From the NCBI GenBank assembly GCA_001414345.1, contig LLCB01000273.1:1-64000 (forward strand): a stretch of 64,000 nt of DNA. Reading direction: 5' to 3'. This DNA comes from Hymenoscyphus infarciens. Lineage: Eukaryota; Ascomycota; Leotiomycetes; Helotiales; Helotiaceae. Every line of letters starts with the position of its first letter. Within the stretch, counting starts at the first letter, position 1. The notes below the pieces were generated by a model. That model had not been told where the DNA came from. It saw nothing but the letters and a program-made list of their open reading frames with translations, and did no database searches. Shown here piece by piece: positions 34,526 through 46,496 of this stretch. A program made the translations under genes and the position numbers.

Positions 34526-35469
34526 ATTGTTTTGCCAGCATGTCGGGACGACGCGTAGTCAACTGGCAAGCCGCGGCTTTTGGAAGCTCTCCAAGCTCTC
34601 GGGGCTGTGCTGCGAGGTGGCAACGTCTCTGGATTCCGGCAGATGTCGGTCGCGACTGGTGTTGCAAATCTAGAGTTTGCTGATTTCGGGGATGATGTTT
34701 GGAGCTGGTGTGGGGATAAGGAGGAGGAGGAGGTTGAGGTGGAGGTGGAAGTTGAGATGTGTGGTTCGAAAGGATTCCTTCAGCTCAGGTTGGTGTAACT
34801 TATGCCTTGCGATCCCCGTCCATCCCGCTTGGGTATTGATGCCTAAGGCCAGAATATGAGCACAGCCACAGAAAAGGACTAAATGCACAGCCACATTTCG
34901 CTTGAGCTCAAGCTTATCGCCACGTAGGTAAACTCTAATCGCTGGCTCACCGGGTGCCATGTAGCACGTGACATCAATGCAGCTCGGTAACCTGGAACCA
35001 CCTGCAGGGCAGGGCAGTCGATCTGTGAATGACGTTCTAGACAGACCAGACCAGCTCATGATTCAGAAACAGGAAATATCCTAAAGAGCGGTCTCTTCCC
35101 AAGGCCATAAAGAGCCAAGTCCCACCACTCCTTCGTCCCCAAAATAACTTCATCCTTCAATCTCCAACATTGTTGCGAAAACAAAGAACTACCGCGCCAA
35201 AAATAGGTACGCGCAATTCGGGCGGGTTTTGAAACCCGGTCCCAATCATCACCAACCACTCAAGCTGACTCTCGTTCCAGCACACAAAGCGCAAACACCA
35301 CCCAGTCAATCGCCTATTGTCACCTCTAAGCGCATTGCCGTTCCAGCTTTCTCTGACGCCAAAGAAAAAAGGATCCACATGCAAACTACATAAACCGACT
35401 CCATTCCCCTCCAGATTTGGCTACCAATAATCACATCATCAACACCATTCTGTACTCCCTACCACAAAA
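34526..35469. other. Divergent intergenic region (DCP2 / DUF4112 gene)
   Basis: An ATG at 34540 opens a short frame, and an overlapping frame covers 34580-34798, but neither has a recognisable domain. A GGAGGA/GGTGGAGG purine-rich tract lies at about 34721-34755. I see promoters only. Confidence 0.45.
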
Positions 35470-36397
35470 ATGACGAGTTTTATCGCAAAGTTTGTTGCCA
35501 AGAAAATTCTTGGTGAGCGTATGGAGAATAATTATGGTAAAGAGGTACGCTGGATTTCTTCGTTATTCTTAGCTTCCAACTAACTGGTTGACAGGACCCA
35601 TATTTCGAGACCGTTCCTGCGACCCGTCTAGATGGTCGACCATCAAGCAAAAAGGGCAAGAAGAGACTCAAGGCATTACCCCCCGGAATTTCAGAGCAGG
35701 ATGGCAAAGTCCTCACCAAGGTCAAGCGTCGAGCATATCGCCTAGACATGAGTCTTTTTAATTGCTGCGGAATTGCATTTGGTTGGTCCAGTGTGATTGG
35801 CATAGTTCCTGTGTAAGTCTTGCTCCAATTACATGCCCGGTTTTTCAATACTGATTTATTCATAGCATTGGCGATGCACTAGATGCTTTCATGGCCCTCA
35901 TGGTGCTCCGAACATGTCAACAAGTCGAAGGAGGCCTACCCAAAGATGTCAACGCAAAGATGATGTTCAATATTATCGTCGACTTCGGTATCGGATTAGT
36001 TCCATTCCTGGGAGACATCGCAGATGCCTTGTTCCGAGCAAATACCAAAAACGCCATCGTTCTCGAGGAACACCTTCGTAAAAAGGGCGCAAAATTGTTG
36101 AAGGAACAAGGTCGGACACCACAACGAGATCCTAGCGATGCGGATGCTTTCGATGACCGAGTAAGAGGGGAGCTTGAACCACCACCACAATATGCCACTC
36201 GTCAAACGCAATCTTCTCGACACGACAACGAAATATCCGATAATAGACAACGCGAGGAAGTCGTTGCGCAACCAAAAAAGAGTAGCTGGCTTGGTGGACG
36301 GACTAAGCAGACTGATGTTGAGCAAGGCTTGGATCAGCATGACATGCGCAGTCATGATTCTCGGAGGGATAAATCAAGCAGGAGCAACAGACGCTGA
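35470..36397 (+). CDS. DUF4112 domain protein
   Basis: Exons 35470-35544, 35595-35812 and 35866-36397 give 274 aa. The start MTSFIAKFVAKKILGERM is an amphipathic helix. Residues about 70-165 form the DUF4112 domain: RAYRLDMSLFNCCGIAFGW, then IGIVPVIGDALDAFMALMVL and its mirror IVDFGIGLVPFLGDIADALF. These are two hydrophobic segments each containing a G-[IV]-x-P-x-[IL]-G-D core. Both segments are probably membrane-embedded hairpins. The C-terminal 100 residues are charged, Arg/Ser/Asp-rich and disordered. The biochemical role of this widespread family is not established as far as I know. Exon 3 begins exactly inside the first core, which supports the splice model. Confidence 0.88.
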
Positions 36398-36769
36398 ATG
36401 AATTTATGACTTTCGGGATTGTATTGCGAAAATGGAAGGGTGTCACGAAATATGGAGCCTGTTGTATGACTGCTTAGCTCGCGGGGCGTTCAGGTGTTGA
36501 CAGACCGGGTTTATAGTTAGTTGCATTCTCACTACCTAGTACAGTAATCAGCGTTGTACATTTTGATATTGCGAGATAGATACCCAGACTTAAATGAATT
36601 CCAACGAGAAGTATATAAACATTTGTGCATCGTCTTACTTCATAATTTCATAATAACATCCCCGCAACAAAGCGGGTAAGTTGTGCTCTTGCTCTGTCGA
36701 AGCTTACCAGCCCAACTTGTAAGCCCGTAAGAACTTTATTTCAACCCTCCCAACACAACCCTCCCAAAC
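36398..36769. other. Convergent 3' intergenic region
   Basis: 372 bp between the stops of the DUF4112 gene and the esterase gene. No gene was seen. Confidence 0.55.
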
Positions 36770-37925
36770 TCACGAGAGCAATTTATGCCTCGAAAAGAAC
36801 TGCACCAAATGCTGGCTCGTAAAATTAAAATTCGTAGTATGATTCGGACTCCCACTCAAATCAAGTCCAAGCGTACTAGGCCACGCATGTCCCATCCCCT
36901 CCACAGTTAAACTTCTCACCTCCGCACCCTCACAATCCCACACCTCCTCCCAAGTCCCCTCATGCACCTCCCTAACCACAGGTTGCGCCCACTCCCCATC
37001 ATACCGCCCTTTGCAGCCATTTATCTCTGTCCACATCCTTCTCCAGACTCGCACATCGGGTTCGGGTCCGAAGCGGGAGAGATGATGGCTTGAGCCGTTT
37101 GCGCGCCCGAAAAAGGGCGTTACGATGTCTTCTACGCCGTGTGCGTGGAGGACGGGGACGGGGTGGGAGGGAGTGCAGTTGTGGAAGGCGTAGGTTCCTT
37201 GGTATAAAGCTGGAGCGACGGGGGCAAATGCTGCGAAGAGGGAGGAGGTGTCGGGGCGGCAGGCTAGGAGGGCTGTGAAGCCTCCGCCGTTGGATTTTCC
37301 GCAGGCGTAGATTCGGGTTTTGTCGATGTTATAGGTTTTGGAAATCGTGGAGATTATATCGTAGACGTAGGCGATCTTTGGGAGTTAGGTTTGTATAAAA
37401 ACAGATTTAGAAAGGAGTAAGTAGGGAAAGGTAGGAGCGGGAGATGAGATTGAAAAGCATACATCATCAACGGTTTTATTCTCGTAGGGTGCTCCTTTCC
37501 AGATGTGTGTCATTTGCCAATCCGTATTGTTCACGCCTTGAGCATATGCCGTAAGGAATGGTTTTCCCCCAATGCTCAAGGAAGGATCAGAGAGTTCCGT
37601 AATTCGCTGCTGCTTCTCGCTGAAACCGCCAGCTAATAGTAAACCACATGTTTAGCATAACCATTCAAGACGAGAAATACACGAATGATATCGGTTAAAA
37701 CTGACCACCATGGAACGAGAGAACGAGCGGGTGAGCTTCCCCATGGGTATACGCGGCGGGAACATTAAGGAGGAAAGTACGCTCGGTAGGGAGGGTATAT
37801 TCGACATTCCCAGTGATAGGTTCAGGAGCTATAGAAGGGGAGGACAAAACGACTTGTGAGGATGCTTGTGAGGTATGCGCGAACCCGAGGGCCGCAAGGA
37901 GTAAGGCAGTTGAAAACGGCACCAT
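36770..37925 (-). CDS. Secreted CE1/LpqC-type esterase (feruloyl or acetyl xylan esterase-like)
   Basis: An alpha/beta hydrolase predicted to be secreted and to cut ester bonds on plant cell-wall polymers or polyesters. Exons 37925-37706, 37632-37463 and 37375-36770 give 331 aa. MVPFSTALLLAALGFAHTSQA is a clear signal peptide. The core starts TFLLNVPAAYTHGEAHPLVL, with the oxyanion segment SFHGAGG formed across the first intron. The nucleophile motif is CGKSNGGG, the Asp follows in HGVEDIVTPF, and the catalytic His is in GMGHAWPST. All members of the triad are present and length is typical. The first donor is GTCAGT, a variant but GT-starting. The family includes feruloyl esterases and PHB depolymerase-like proteins, and substrate cannot be decided. 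The gene is divergent from the OPT transporter. Confidence 0.88.
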
Positions 37926-38660
37926 TTTGATTATTGGATCTGGGAGAACAAGAAGGGAACTTCGAACTATCGAAGTGAAGTAGTAACCTACGAGAAGATG
38001 GGAATGATAAAATCGTGAGCGGACATTGCCCGCTATTGATCTGCGGGCGAGGAAGTGGGGTAAAGAGCGGAGGACGCGAGTATATATTAAAATAAATAAC
38101 CTTGGGATTTTTATGGCCGATGTCGTGCTCAATATCCCACCTTTTATTTTGGATGGGATTCGGGAAACTTCCTGCCATGATCCTGCCATGATCCTGCCAA
38201 TTTGCAAGAGTTGAACAAAAAACTCGGCAAAAAGAGGAGTTCTTGTCTGATGGACGTCGGTCTTCTTTTGGCTGACGAGAGATAACAGAGAGGGGAGGGA
38301 CTAAGCTATCGTTTTGGAAATACAAGCCGACCTTGAACAACTGTGCTACTTGTATGATACAACATCTAGCACTCGAGAGTCGAGACTTTTTGTACCCACT
38401 ATCCTCGCGAAGCTTGGACTGTTGTTATGCTCGTGCTGGAAACTTTTGGGCTTTCCTACGATTTCGCCATTCGCCGTGGGTCTCTCGTGCGATGGCAGTG
38501 GAATCTGCTGGTCCAAAAGATGGTCGATTTTATAAGAACCAAGCAATTGCCACGCGGCTTGAACCCCCTTGGTATATGAGCTTGTCTTCCTCGAGCTTTC
38601 TTGTACCCTCCACGACAGCCACCTCCGCGATCCGGTCCGATAGTCGGAACCCCCGCCGAG
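37926..38660. promoter_or_regulatory. Divergent promoter region, esterase / OPT transporter
   Basis: 735 bp between start codons of a secreted hydrolase and an oligopeptide transporter. It includes a tandem CCATGATCCTG duplication at about 38173-38197. No gene. Shared regulation in nutrient acquisition is possible but only inferred. Confidence 0.45.
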
Positions 38661-41600
38661 ATGTCGTCCGCCATTCACAACATCGACTCTGACAATGGAC
38701 ATGCGATTTCCAGTGCTCATGATGTCGACGATCCAACGAAGAGCGAGAAGAGCGACGTTGTGCAAATAAGCGTGTCGGATGTTGAAGGGGATGCAGAGAG
38801 AACGGATGACCTGAAGGGTGCCGATTTGTATAACAGAGCTGACAAGGTCGAATTGACCCCTGTCGAAGCACTCACCTGGAATGTTGATGGAGATCAATCA
38901 CCGTGTAAGCCAGAGATGGATTTCTAATTTTCAACAATTACTAACCAACTACCAGTTCCCGAAGTTGCTGCTTGTGTGGATAATACCGACGATCCCACAA
39001 TTGCCTGCAACACGGTGCGAGCATGGATTTTAACGACTGTTTTTGTTATTCTCTTTTCGGGTCTTAACCAGTTCTTCGGTCTACGATATGTGAGTTTGAA
39101 ATACAAATTTAAGGATATACTATAGTCATTGGATGTTTGCTGACATGTTTAGCCCTCTCTTTCCATCGGATATGTTGTTGCTCAACTGCTTGTCTTTCCC
39201 ATCGGGCGTGCTTGGGAAAAGCTTCCCCGTTGGCGAGTCCCTCTTGGTCGATTTACATTTGATATCAATCCCGGAGTGTTTACAAAGAAGGAACATGCAT
39301 TGATCGTCATTGTGGGTTGAGAGCAATGAAATTGCTCTTCCTAGGAGCACCAAAACAGTTATCTAACGTAAATACAGTGCGTCAATGTATCCGCCAGTGC
39401 AGCATATGGTTTGGGTTTTTTGGTCGCCATTACAAGCCCGGTTTACTGGAATCACGATAACGGTCCGGGATTCGCATTTCTGTTTCTCTTGACTTCCCAG
39501 TCACTCGGGTAAGTTCTCTTCGCCGGAACCTTTCTTCATAATCTTCACTCCAAATTTTAACGAGATGTTCTAGTTTTGGTCTCGCTGGTCTTAGCCGACG
39601 TTGGACTGTCTATCCCGCAGCCCTCATTTGGCCATCGTCACTCTCCTCCACAGTCCTTTTCCGAACCTTGCATGAGCCCGAAGAAGAGGAGAAATCTGCA
39701 AATGGTTGGAAGATGAATCGGTACAGATTTTTCAGCTACCTCACGATGATAGCTTTTGTTATCTTTTGGTTCCCTGATTATATCTGGACTAGCATGTCTA
39801 CATTTGCTTTTATTACCTGGATTTTCCCAAAGAACCAGAAAGTCAACACTTTGTTTGGGGTAAAATATTCGCTCGGCACGATTGGTGTGACCAAGAAGCT
39901 AACATCTGCGTAGATGAACTCCGGATTGGGGTTGCTTCCCATCAGTTTTGATTGGACTCAAATCAGTAAGCGAGTCTACTTTCATTTTCTTGTTTTGAGT
40001 TCTTTTACAATCACCAAAGCTAACTTACCTCTAGACTACGCGGGCAATCCATTGATTACCCCCTTTTACATCACATGTAATGCATTTGCTGTTGTGGTAA
40101 TTTTCTACCTCTTCCTCTCGCCGATCTTGTATTATACAAATGTTTGGAATAGTGCTTAGTGAGTGCAATTTTCTGTTGCCTGAGCGGTTCTTGTTTTCAA
40201 AGCTGTTTATACTAACATAACTAGTCTCCCCTTACTATCTTCGAGTACATTTGACAACACCGGGAAGACCTACAACATGACACGTGTCGTTGACAAGAAC
40301 CTCAATTTCGTCCTCGAGAAATACCAGGCTTACTCGCCCATGTATATCTCCATGTCCTACTCGCTTTCATTCGCCCTCTCCTTTGCAGCTGTCACTGCTC
40401 TCGTCTTCCACACATACCTTTACAATGGTAAAGATATTTGGGCGAAATTCAAGAACTCTCGTTCCGGAGGAGAAGATATTCACAAGAGATTGATGAACAA
40501 ATACAAGGAAGTTCCGGAATGGTGGTATATTGTATTGACTGTGGTGGTCCTTGCCTTGGGATGCTTCACGGTGTCGTACTGGGAGTCTGGTCTACCAATT
40601 TGGGGATTCATCTTTGTTTGCTTTGGAATGGGATGCCTGTTGATTGTTCCCGAGGCAATTTTGGAAGGAACAACGAATCAAAGAATGTAAGTGCCATTGC
40701 TTCCGAAGTCATTGGTTCTATTTCTAACAATTCAATTCAGCTTCCTCAACATCATCACCGAACTCATAGCTGGATACATCTGGCCCGGAAAGCCAATTGC
40801 AAATATGTTTGTTAAAGTCTATGGATACAATTCAGTCAAGCATGGCATGGATTTTGCACAGGATTTGAAACTTGGACAATATATGGTAAGCTAGACTTCA
40901 CTTCGCACTTCGCACCTCCAGGTCAAAACGAACTGACTCTATTCACAGAAAATCCCCCCTCGAGTTCTGTTCTTTGGTCAAATCTATTCAACAATTCTTG
41001 CATCTGCAGTCCAAACAGGAGGTAAGTAGGTTGCTTATTTCGCATCAGTGTAAACGACTAACTTGCCTAGTATTCCGATGGATGATGAGCAACATCGAGA
41101 ACTTGTGTTCTCCAACCAACAAACAGCGCTTCACCTGTAACGGTTCGAAAACAGTTTACAGTGCTTCCCTCATTTGGGGTTCAATCGGTCCTCAGAGAAT
41201 GTTCCAAAGTGGTCAAGTCTACAGTGGAATCATGTATTTCTTCATCATCGGGGTATGTTATTTCTTCCAAAGCCATTCGTTTATTTTCTAATTTCTGTGA
41301 CTTAGCCGGTCGTGACCGTACTCGTCTGGTTGATCTACCGAAGATACCCAAACACTTGGGTTCGATACATCAACGTTCCAATTTTCTTCAACGCAGCAGG
41401 TCAAATTCCTCCTGCCAACACAAGTACGTTTCGAATCCCCGATTCCAATTCTTGTTGGAGATCAACTAACCAGTCACAGCTCAATACTCCCTCTGGTTCA
41501 TTTTCGGATACATCTTCAACTACACAGTCAGAAGACGTGCCTTTGACTGGTGGAAAAGGTACAACTGTAAGTACCCCCAACCCTTGCCGCTCCATATCCA

Positions 41601-41820
41601 CATTCTCTAAAACAGCTTCCTCGCAGATCTTCTCCAAGCCGCAATGGATACCGGCACCGCACTCGCGACCGTCATCATCTTTTTCGCGTTGAGTTACAAT
41701 AATATCCAATTCAAATGGTGGGGAAATACCGTTGGCGACAATACCTATGACACGAAGTCGACACCTTGGTTGACAGTTAAGCCTGGTGGTCACTTTGGTA
41801 AAGGACCGGGACAGTTTTGA
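38661..41820 (+). CDS. OPT-family oligopeptide transporter (ISP4/OPT1-like), 14 exons
   Basis: A proton-coupled importer of small peptides or glutathione in the plasma membrane. Exons: 38661-38904, 38956-39089, 39153-39311, 39378-39508, 39574-39859, 39914-39965, 40035-40158, 40225-40686, 40741-40885, 40949-41021, 41071-41252, 41306-41423, 41480-41566, 41627-41820. They sum to 2391 nt, 796 aa, normal for the family. The first 80 residues are acidic and cytosolic. Family landmarks are [18 protein letters not shown], the [13 protein letters not shown] segment, a [18 protein letters not shown] loop, [29 protein letters not shown], the K-I-P-P-R motif after [24 protein letters not shown] and YWVFN-like [12 protein letters not shown]. 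About 14 membrane segments are expected. Every junction follows GT-AG and keeps frame. One intron (39860-39913) ends directly before an ATG codon, so automated calls could start a false gene there. Confidence 0.93.
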
Positions 41821-41917
41821 TTTTGGATATTCGGGACTTGAATTCGATAGAGCTGCTATAGTGCATAATCTTTGTGTATAAAATATGGAATCTAGAGATT
41901 TGTAGCCCAGCATGTTA

Positions 41918-42443
41918 CAGTGAGTTGCGAGTTAAGCTTGAATTTAACCACTTTTTTTATAATCCGAGCTTTTTAAAAAATTCCTTGATTTCCCCCCTTT
42001 TTAGGTACTCTTTCACCTATTTATTAATAACAATATAGGTTAGTATACTCTAGATAACAGAAAACGAGAGCTCTATTATGTCCTCTATCACTCTATAAAC
42101 TTTATATAATAAAAACAGATAATTTTATATCTGTCTTAATTTTTATAAGGTCTTAGCGTACCTTATCGATCGACCTTACCAGGGCACGCAGGGGTAGTGA
42201 AAATTTTTCAAAAAAAGGGGTTTTTTTAAGAATTATCTATTTTTTAGTTTACTTTTATTATACTTACTTTAAATTATATAGAAGAGAGATAATTAGATAT
42301 AGCGCTTCTTTCTAGCTAGGCCTCGTCTCTTTTAGAGTACTTTTATTTGCTGTCTTCTAAAGAAGAGAGGGAGAAAGCTTTAAAAAAAAAAGCTCGGATT
42401 ACAAAAAAAGTGGGCAAATTCAAGCTTAACTCGTAACTCACTA
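41918..42443. mobile_element. MITE with about 60-bp terminal inverted repeats and TA target site
   Basis: The left end CAGTGAGTTGCGAGTTAAGC (41918-) is the inverse of the right end ...GCTTAACTCGTAACTCACTA (-42443). The match continues inward through CTTGAATTT, CACTTTTTTT, TAATCCGAGC and a run of T/A to about 41980 and 42383. TA dinucleotides flank both sides (41916-41917 and 42444-42445), as in Tc1/mariner/Fot1-type elements. The 526-bp interior has no coding capacity. Differences between arms are mostly transitions. The insertion is about 95 bp after the OPT stop codon. Confidence 0.8.
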
Positions 42444-42823
42444 TACTACAAAACGTGAATTTTTTAAAATGAAAACGAAAAGGCCTATGATGGACTCGGC
42501 CCCTTTTTGTTAAGCGAAACTTGGGAGTATAATAAAAGTGGTAGCAGCAGAAGGGAAGTCTTTTGAAATTTTACAATTTGTTTAAAATAATATCCCGAAA
42601 TTCTGAAAAAACGGTTATTTTTCGTCTATTAAACCATCTAGATTCATACTGTACTTCTAGATTTTGTGTTTTTGGTGTTTTGGAATATGGAACAATCTAC
42701 CCACGGTGATGCTCAAGCCTGTGGAGTGCGGCTCCAAAGTCAGCACTTCATATGATTAGAATAACTTAACACTCCGAGCAGTATGATTAACACGCTAGTC
42801 CACCAGCAGGAATTCGGAGTTTT

Positions 42824-43094
42824 GCTAAATCCCCTGACCCTTTTGACTAAATCGCCTGATCTAACTAAATTAGGACGTTTTCCGGTCGCGAACACTACTA
42901 AAGTACAAAAGTATATATCACTAACCCTTATCTCTAGCCCTAACCCATACCCGATCCCTAACCCTAACTAACCCTAACCTTAAAAATCAGGTTACTAGCC
43001 CTTAGAACAGAGAATTTGTGTTATACGCGCGCAATGAGAGTGCCTAATCGGGTTAGAGTCAGGCGATTTAGTCAAAAGGGTCAGGGGATTTAGC
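42824..43094. mobile_element. Inverted-repeat element enclosing telomere-like repeats
   Basis: A 36-bp perfect inverted repeat starting GCTAAATCCCCTGACCC lies at 42824-42859 and, in reverse, at 43059-43094. Weaker similarity continues outward to GAATTC on each side. Between the arms, 42920-42982 is a cluster of degenerate CCCTAA units (CTAACCC, CCCTAACCCATACCC, CCCTAACCCTAACTAACCC). No coding frame. It may be a non-autonomous transposon or a healed or captured telomere tract. Confidence 0.7.
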
Positions 43095-43811
43095 TGAAGC
43101 CGGAATTCGCTCAGTGTCTTTAGATTTGAGTGGAGATGAGCGCTACCCACGGCCCGCGGGGGCCTGATCAGTCATTCAAACAGGCGGGAATCTCGATAGC
43201 TTCTTGAGAGTACGGAGTACGTGTAAGGTATGCGATTAAGCTAAATATCGCCTATTTGAGGCTATTTTAATATATCATTTTTAATACTTAAAAGCTTTGG
43301 GTTTATAGTCTAGTTTGGACATAGAGTTTATTATATAAAGAAACCCTTATATTATAACTACCGTTACTGTTTTTCTAGAACCTTCTTCACTATTATATAA
43401 TCGGTCGTTACTTTGTAACCAAGTTTTACTTATCGTTTAATCCCTTAGGTCGGTAAACTTAGAGGCTGTTACTTTATAAAAACCATAAGCCCTTTTCGTT
43501 ACTCATGTTAGCATTCCCACTTGGGTTATTATTAAAGAAACCAATTTAATATAACTCCAACGTAGTTAAGCAGCTAAAATAATTAGCAATAATTACTTCA
43601 ACTGTGCAAAGAAAACATGCTATGCTTTTGTATAAATTAAGGTACACGAGTCAAACAAGACAATAGGATGATGCTATGACTATGCAAAACCGAGATTCCG
43701 ATACCGCTTCTCCTTGAAATTATTCCAGCTATGAAAAGATGAAAAGTCCAAGGTCCACCAAAACCACTTTTCTCCACCACTTCCAGTCTAGCCTCTGTGG
43801 TTTCCTGCGCG

Positions 43812-44017
43812 ACGCGCATCCTGGTACGTCAAAACTCAAAGGCTGGGACTGGAATTGGAAGGGTTGAGTCTTGGGTCAAACAAGGAAGCGTGAATTGAGG
43901 TTCCTAAGTGGTTGAAAGGGGTTGTGGGTCCGATTTCCAGCCTCTTCAATCGCGCGCAAACTGACAGGGGTACGCGACTTGGGCAGAATCATGCAGTCAC
44001 GTGCAAGCTTCGACGCG
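43812..44017. promoter_or_regulatory. Three ACGCG (MCB-like) sites upstream of RNR2
   Basis: ACGCG occurs at 43812-43816, 43972-43976 and 44013-44017, within 352 bp of the RNR2 start codon. In yeasts the MBF complex binds ACGCG cores to drive S-phase transcription of RNR genes. That this applies here is inferred. Confidence 0.45.
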
Positions 44018-44163
44018 ATTTCTCCAGAGCTTTTAAGTGCCCGCTGCAGTCCCTCTTCTAGCAATCCCATCAACACACACAACATCTTTCTACCAATCTA
44101 CCTCCTCTCCTCAATTGATCCCATCATACACAAGCACCACCTCTACATATTCTATTGATCACC

Positions 44164-45696
44164 ATGACTAGCCAGGTCACTCCTTCCAAGGCAGTAAGTT
44201 CCTCTTTGCTTGCCACCGATTTCTCTTTGTCCCGCCGAGTCTAGTCGCGTCTTGATACAATAGATACAATACTAACTTCAATTTCTTTAGACTGCCTCTG
44301 CTATTGAGAACCTCAAGATGACCTCACCAGCCAAGAAGCTCGACTTTGGCTCCGCCGACAAGGAGAACAACCCTAACGCGTCTGCCACCGAACAATCGGT
44401 TGTCAAGTCCACCCCATCATACACACAATCTGCCACCTCTAGAGAAGTCCAGGAGCTCAAGGCATTGCTCGCACAAAGCCAGGCCAAGATTGAGGAGCTT
44501 ACACAAAAGAACAAGCAAGATGAGCTAGCTCTGGTTGCTTCAACCATCAAGCCAGAGGAGGCTGATGAGCCACTTCTCCAAGACAACCCAAACCGATTTG
44601 TCGTCTTCCCCATCAAGTACCACGAGGTAAGTCGCGATCCAAAACGCGTAGCATAGCGTGTAGAGTGTTTTCTAACATCTCATGCTTAGATCTGGCAAAT
44701 GTACAAGAAGGCCGAAGCTTCATTCTGGACTGCCGAAGAGATTGATCTATCCAAGGATCTCCACGACTGGAACAACAAGCTCAACGATGACGAGCGTTAC
44801 TTCATCTCCCACGTCCTCGCTTTCTTCGCTGCCTCTGACGGGATTGTCAACGAGAACCTCCTCGAGCGCTTCAGCAGTGAAGTCCAAATCCCCGAGGCCC
44901 GATTCTTCTACGGATTCCAAATCATGATGGAGAACATCCACTCTGAGACATACTCCCTCCTCATCGATACCTATATCATGGAGCAAGCACAAAAGACCTA
45001 CCTCTTCAATGCCATCGAGACCAGTAAGTTTTGTCAATTGCCCGTTGCCCATCAATTTAAACTAACGCGTCATTAGTTCCCTGCATTAAGAAGAAGGCTG
45101 ATTGGGCTGTCCGATGGATCCAAGACAAGGAGTCCACCTTTGCCCAACGTCTTGTTGCCTTCGCCGCTGTTGAGGGTATCTTCTTCAGTGGTTCTTTCGC
45201 CTCCATCTTCTGGTTGAAGAAACGTGGCCTCATGGCTGGTCTTACCTTCTCCAACGAGCTGATCTCCCGTGATGAGGGTCTCCACACCGACTTCGCATGC
45301 CTTCTCTTCTCCCATTTGAAGCATCGCCCAAGCAAGGCTGCAGTCCAGGCCGTCATCACCGAGGCTGTTGAGATTGAGCAAGAGTTCTTGACTGAGGCTC
45401 TTCCTTGTGCACTTCTCGGCATGAACGCCAACCTGATGAAGCAATACATTGAGTTCGTCGCTGATCGTCTCCTCCTTTCCCTCGGCAATGAGAAGGTTTA
45501 CAAGGTTGCCAACCCATTCGACTTTATGGAGAACATCTCCCTTGCCGGAAAGACCAACTTCTTCGAGAAGCGTGTTGCTGATTACCAAAAGGCCGGCGTC
45601 ATGGCTGGTACCCAAAAGAAGCACGAGGACACAGACGCACAAACCGAGGCCAAGGCAGAGAATGGAGGTAACTTCAACTTTGATGAAGACTTCTAG
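44164..45696 (+). CDS. rnr2: Ribonucleoside-diphosphate reductase small subunit (R2)
   Basis: The radical-carrying subunit of class Ia ribonucleotide reductase. It supplies dNTP precursors with the large R1 subunit. Exons 44164-44193, 44291-44626, 44690-45023 and 45077-45696 give 439 aa. The first 80 residues are a fungal-type regulatory tail that includes [18 protein letters not shown]. The diiron and tyrosyl radical sites are visible: the Asp of LSKDLHDW, the Glu of PEARFFYGF, the His of [11 protein letters not shown] with the radical Tyr just after it, then [10 protein letters not shown] and [14 protein letters not shown] with the remaining Glu and His. The C terminus NFNFDEDF is the R1-binding tail. 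All key residues are intact. The convergent neighbour is SRP9. Confidence 0.97.
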
Positions 45697-46496
45697 ATGA
45701 AGACTTGGTTCTTGGGGGTCTTTGAGTTGTTTGTTTATTGGCGTTGGGGATTACCCATTTGTACATTGTTGCATAGCACATCTTTCTCTTCTCATACAAG
45801 ATCGTTGCATAGATGGCGAGGCCGCCGGGTGCAAACGTATGGGAATTTATTGTACAGGACAGGCTATACTGTGGAGTGGTGGCGTTGGAGGAGCATATTC
45901 CGGGGTTGGGCAGGCATGAGTGATGGGATAGGATAATGAATCACCTCCATATTTAGGTAGAGCAGAAATGTGAATGATAGTTAATCAAAATACTCCTGTG
46001 CCTTGGCGATTGTTGACTTTGTTGTTGTCCCCTAAAACGGACTTGGTGTTCTTGGCCTGGGACTAACTTGTTAGTGGCTCATGGCGGTCGACGAGCTTCA
46101 CTTGAACACCACCCTGAGGGACGCCAGAGTGCAACAAAACTTTCGGGTAATCCTAACTCGTAAGTACCATGACCTGAGCAAAACCCCCCGCGCAGCTATT
46201 TTTTAAAAAATTCCTACAACACAAAATTGCGCAAGTTAATTGAAAGGAGTATTCATCATGGTTCGTAATTTCAACAGCAAAGCTGCGCTATGCTCGCTCT
46301 ATGTAAAGTATGTCCGGAACGCCAATTCCAATGCTTCTTTTGGTATGATCGCAAATATCTCCACAGCGCATGAGATGCCCTCCCTTCCCCATATGTGCCA
46401 TCCATTTCACAGCCATACCATCCATTGCCATCACCCCACGACTTCCCAATCATCCTCTCCATCCCAAACGTAGACCTTCAAACCAATCCCTCACAT
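45697..46496. other. Convergent 3' intergenic region
   Basis: 800 bp between the stops of RNR2 and SRP9. Short frames near 45700-45930 and 46240-46470 lack domains or overlap the SRP9 end. No gene was seen. Confidence 0.5.

Larger units (their letters stand above)
41821..44163. other. Repeat-bearing intergenic region upstream of RNR2
   Basis: No gene. It contains a 526-bp TIR element (41918-42443), a second inverted repeat around telomere-like repeats (42824-43094), an AT-rich tract at 43240-43600, and the RNR2 promoter with three ACGCG sites. Confidence 0.6.

Noticed and set aside
34540..34798. Short plus-strand frames divergent from DCP2
   Set aside because: Two overlapping frames, neither with a recognised motif; the 3' part is a GGAGGA-type purine repeat.
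45073..45642. 189-codon minus-strand frame over RNR2
   Set aside because: Antisense shadow of a strongly conserved coding exon.
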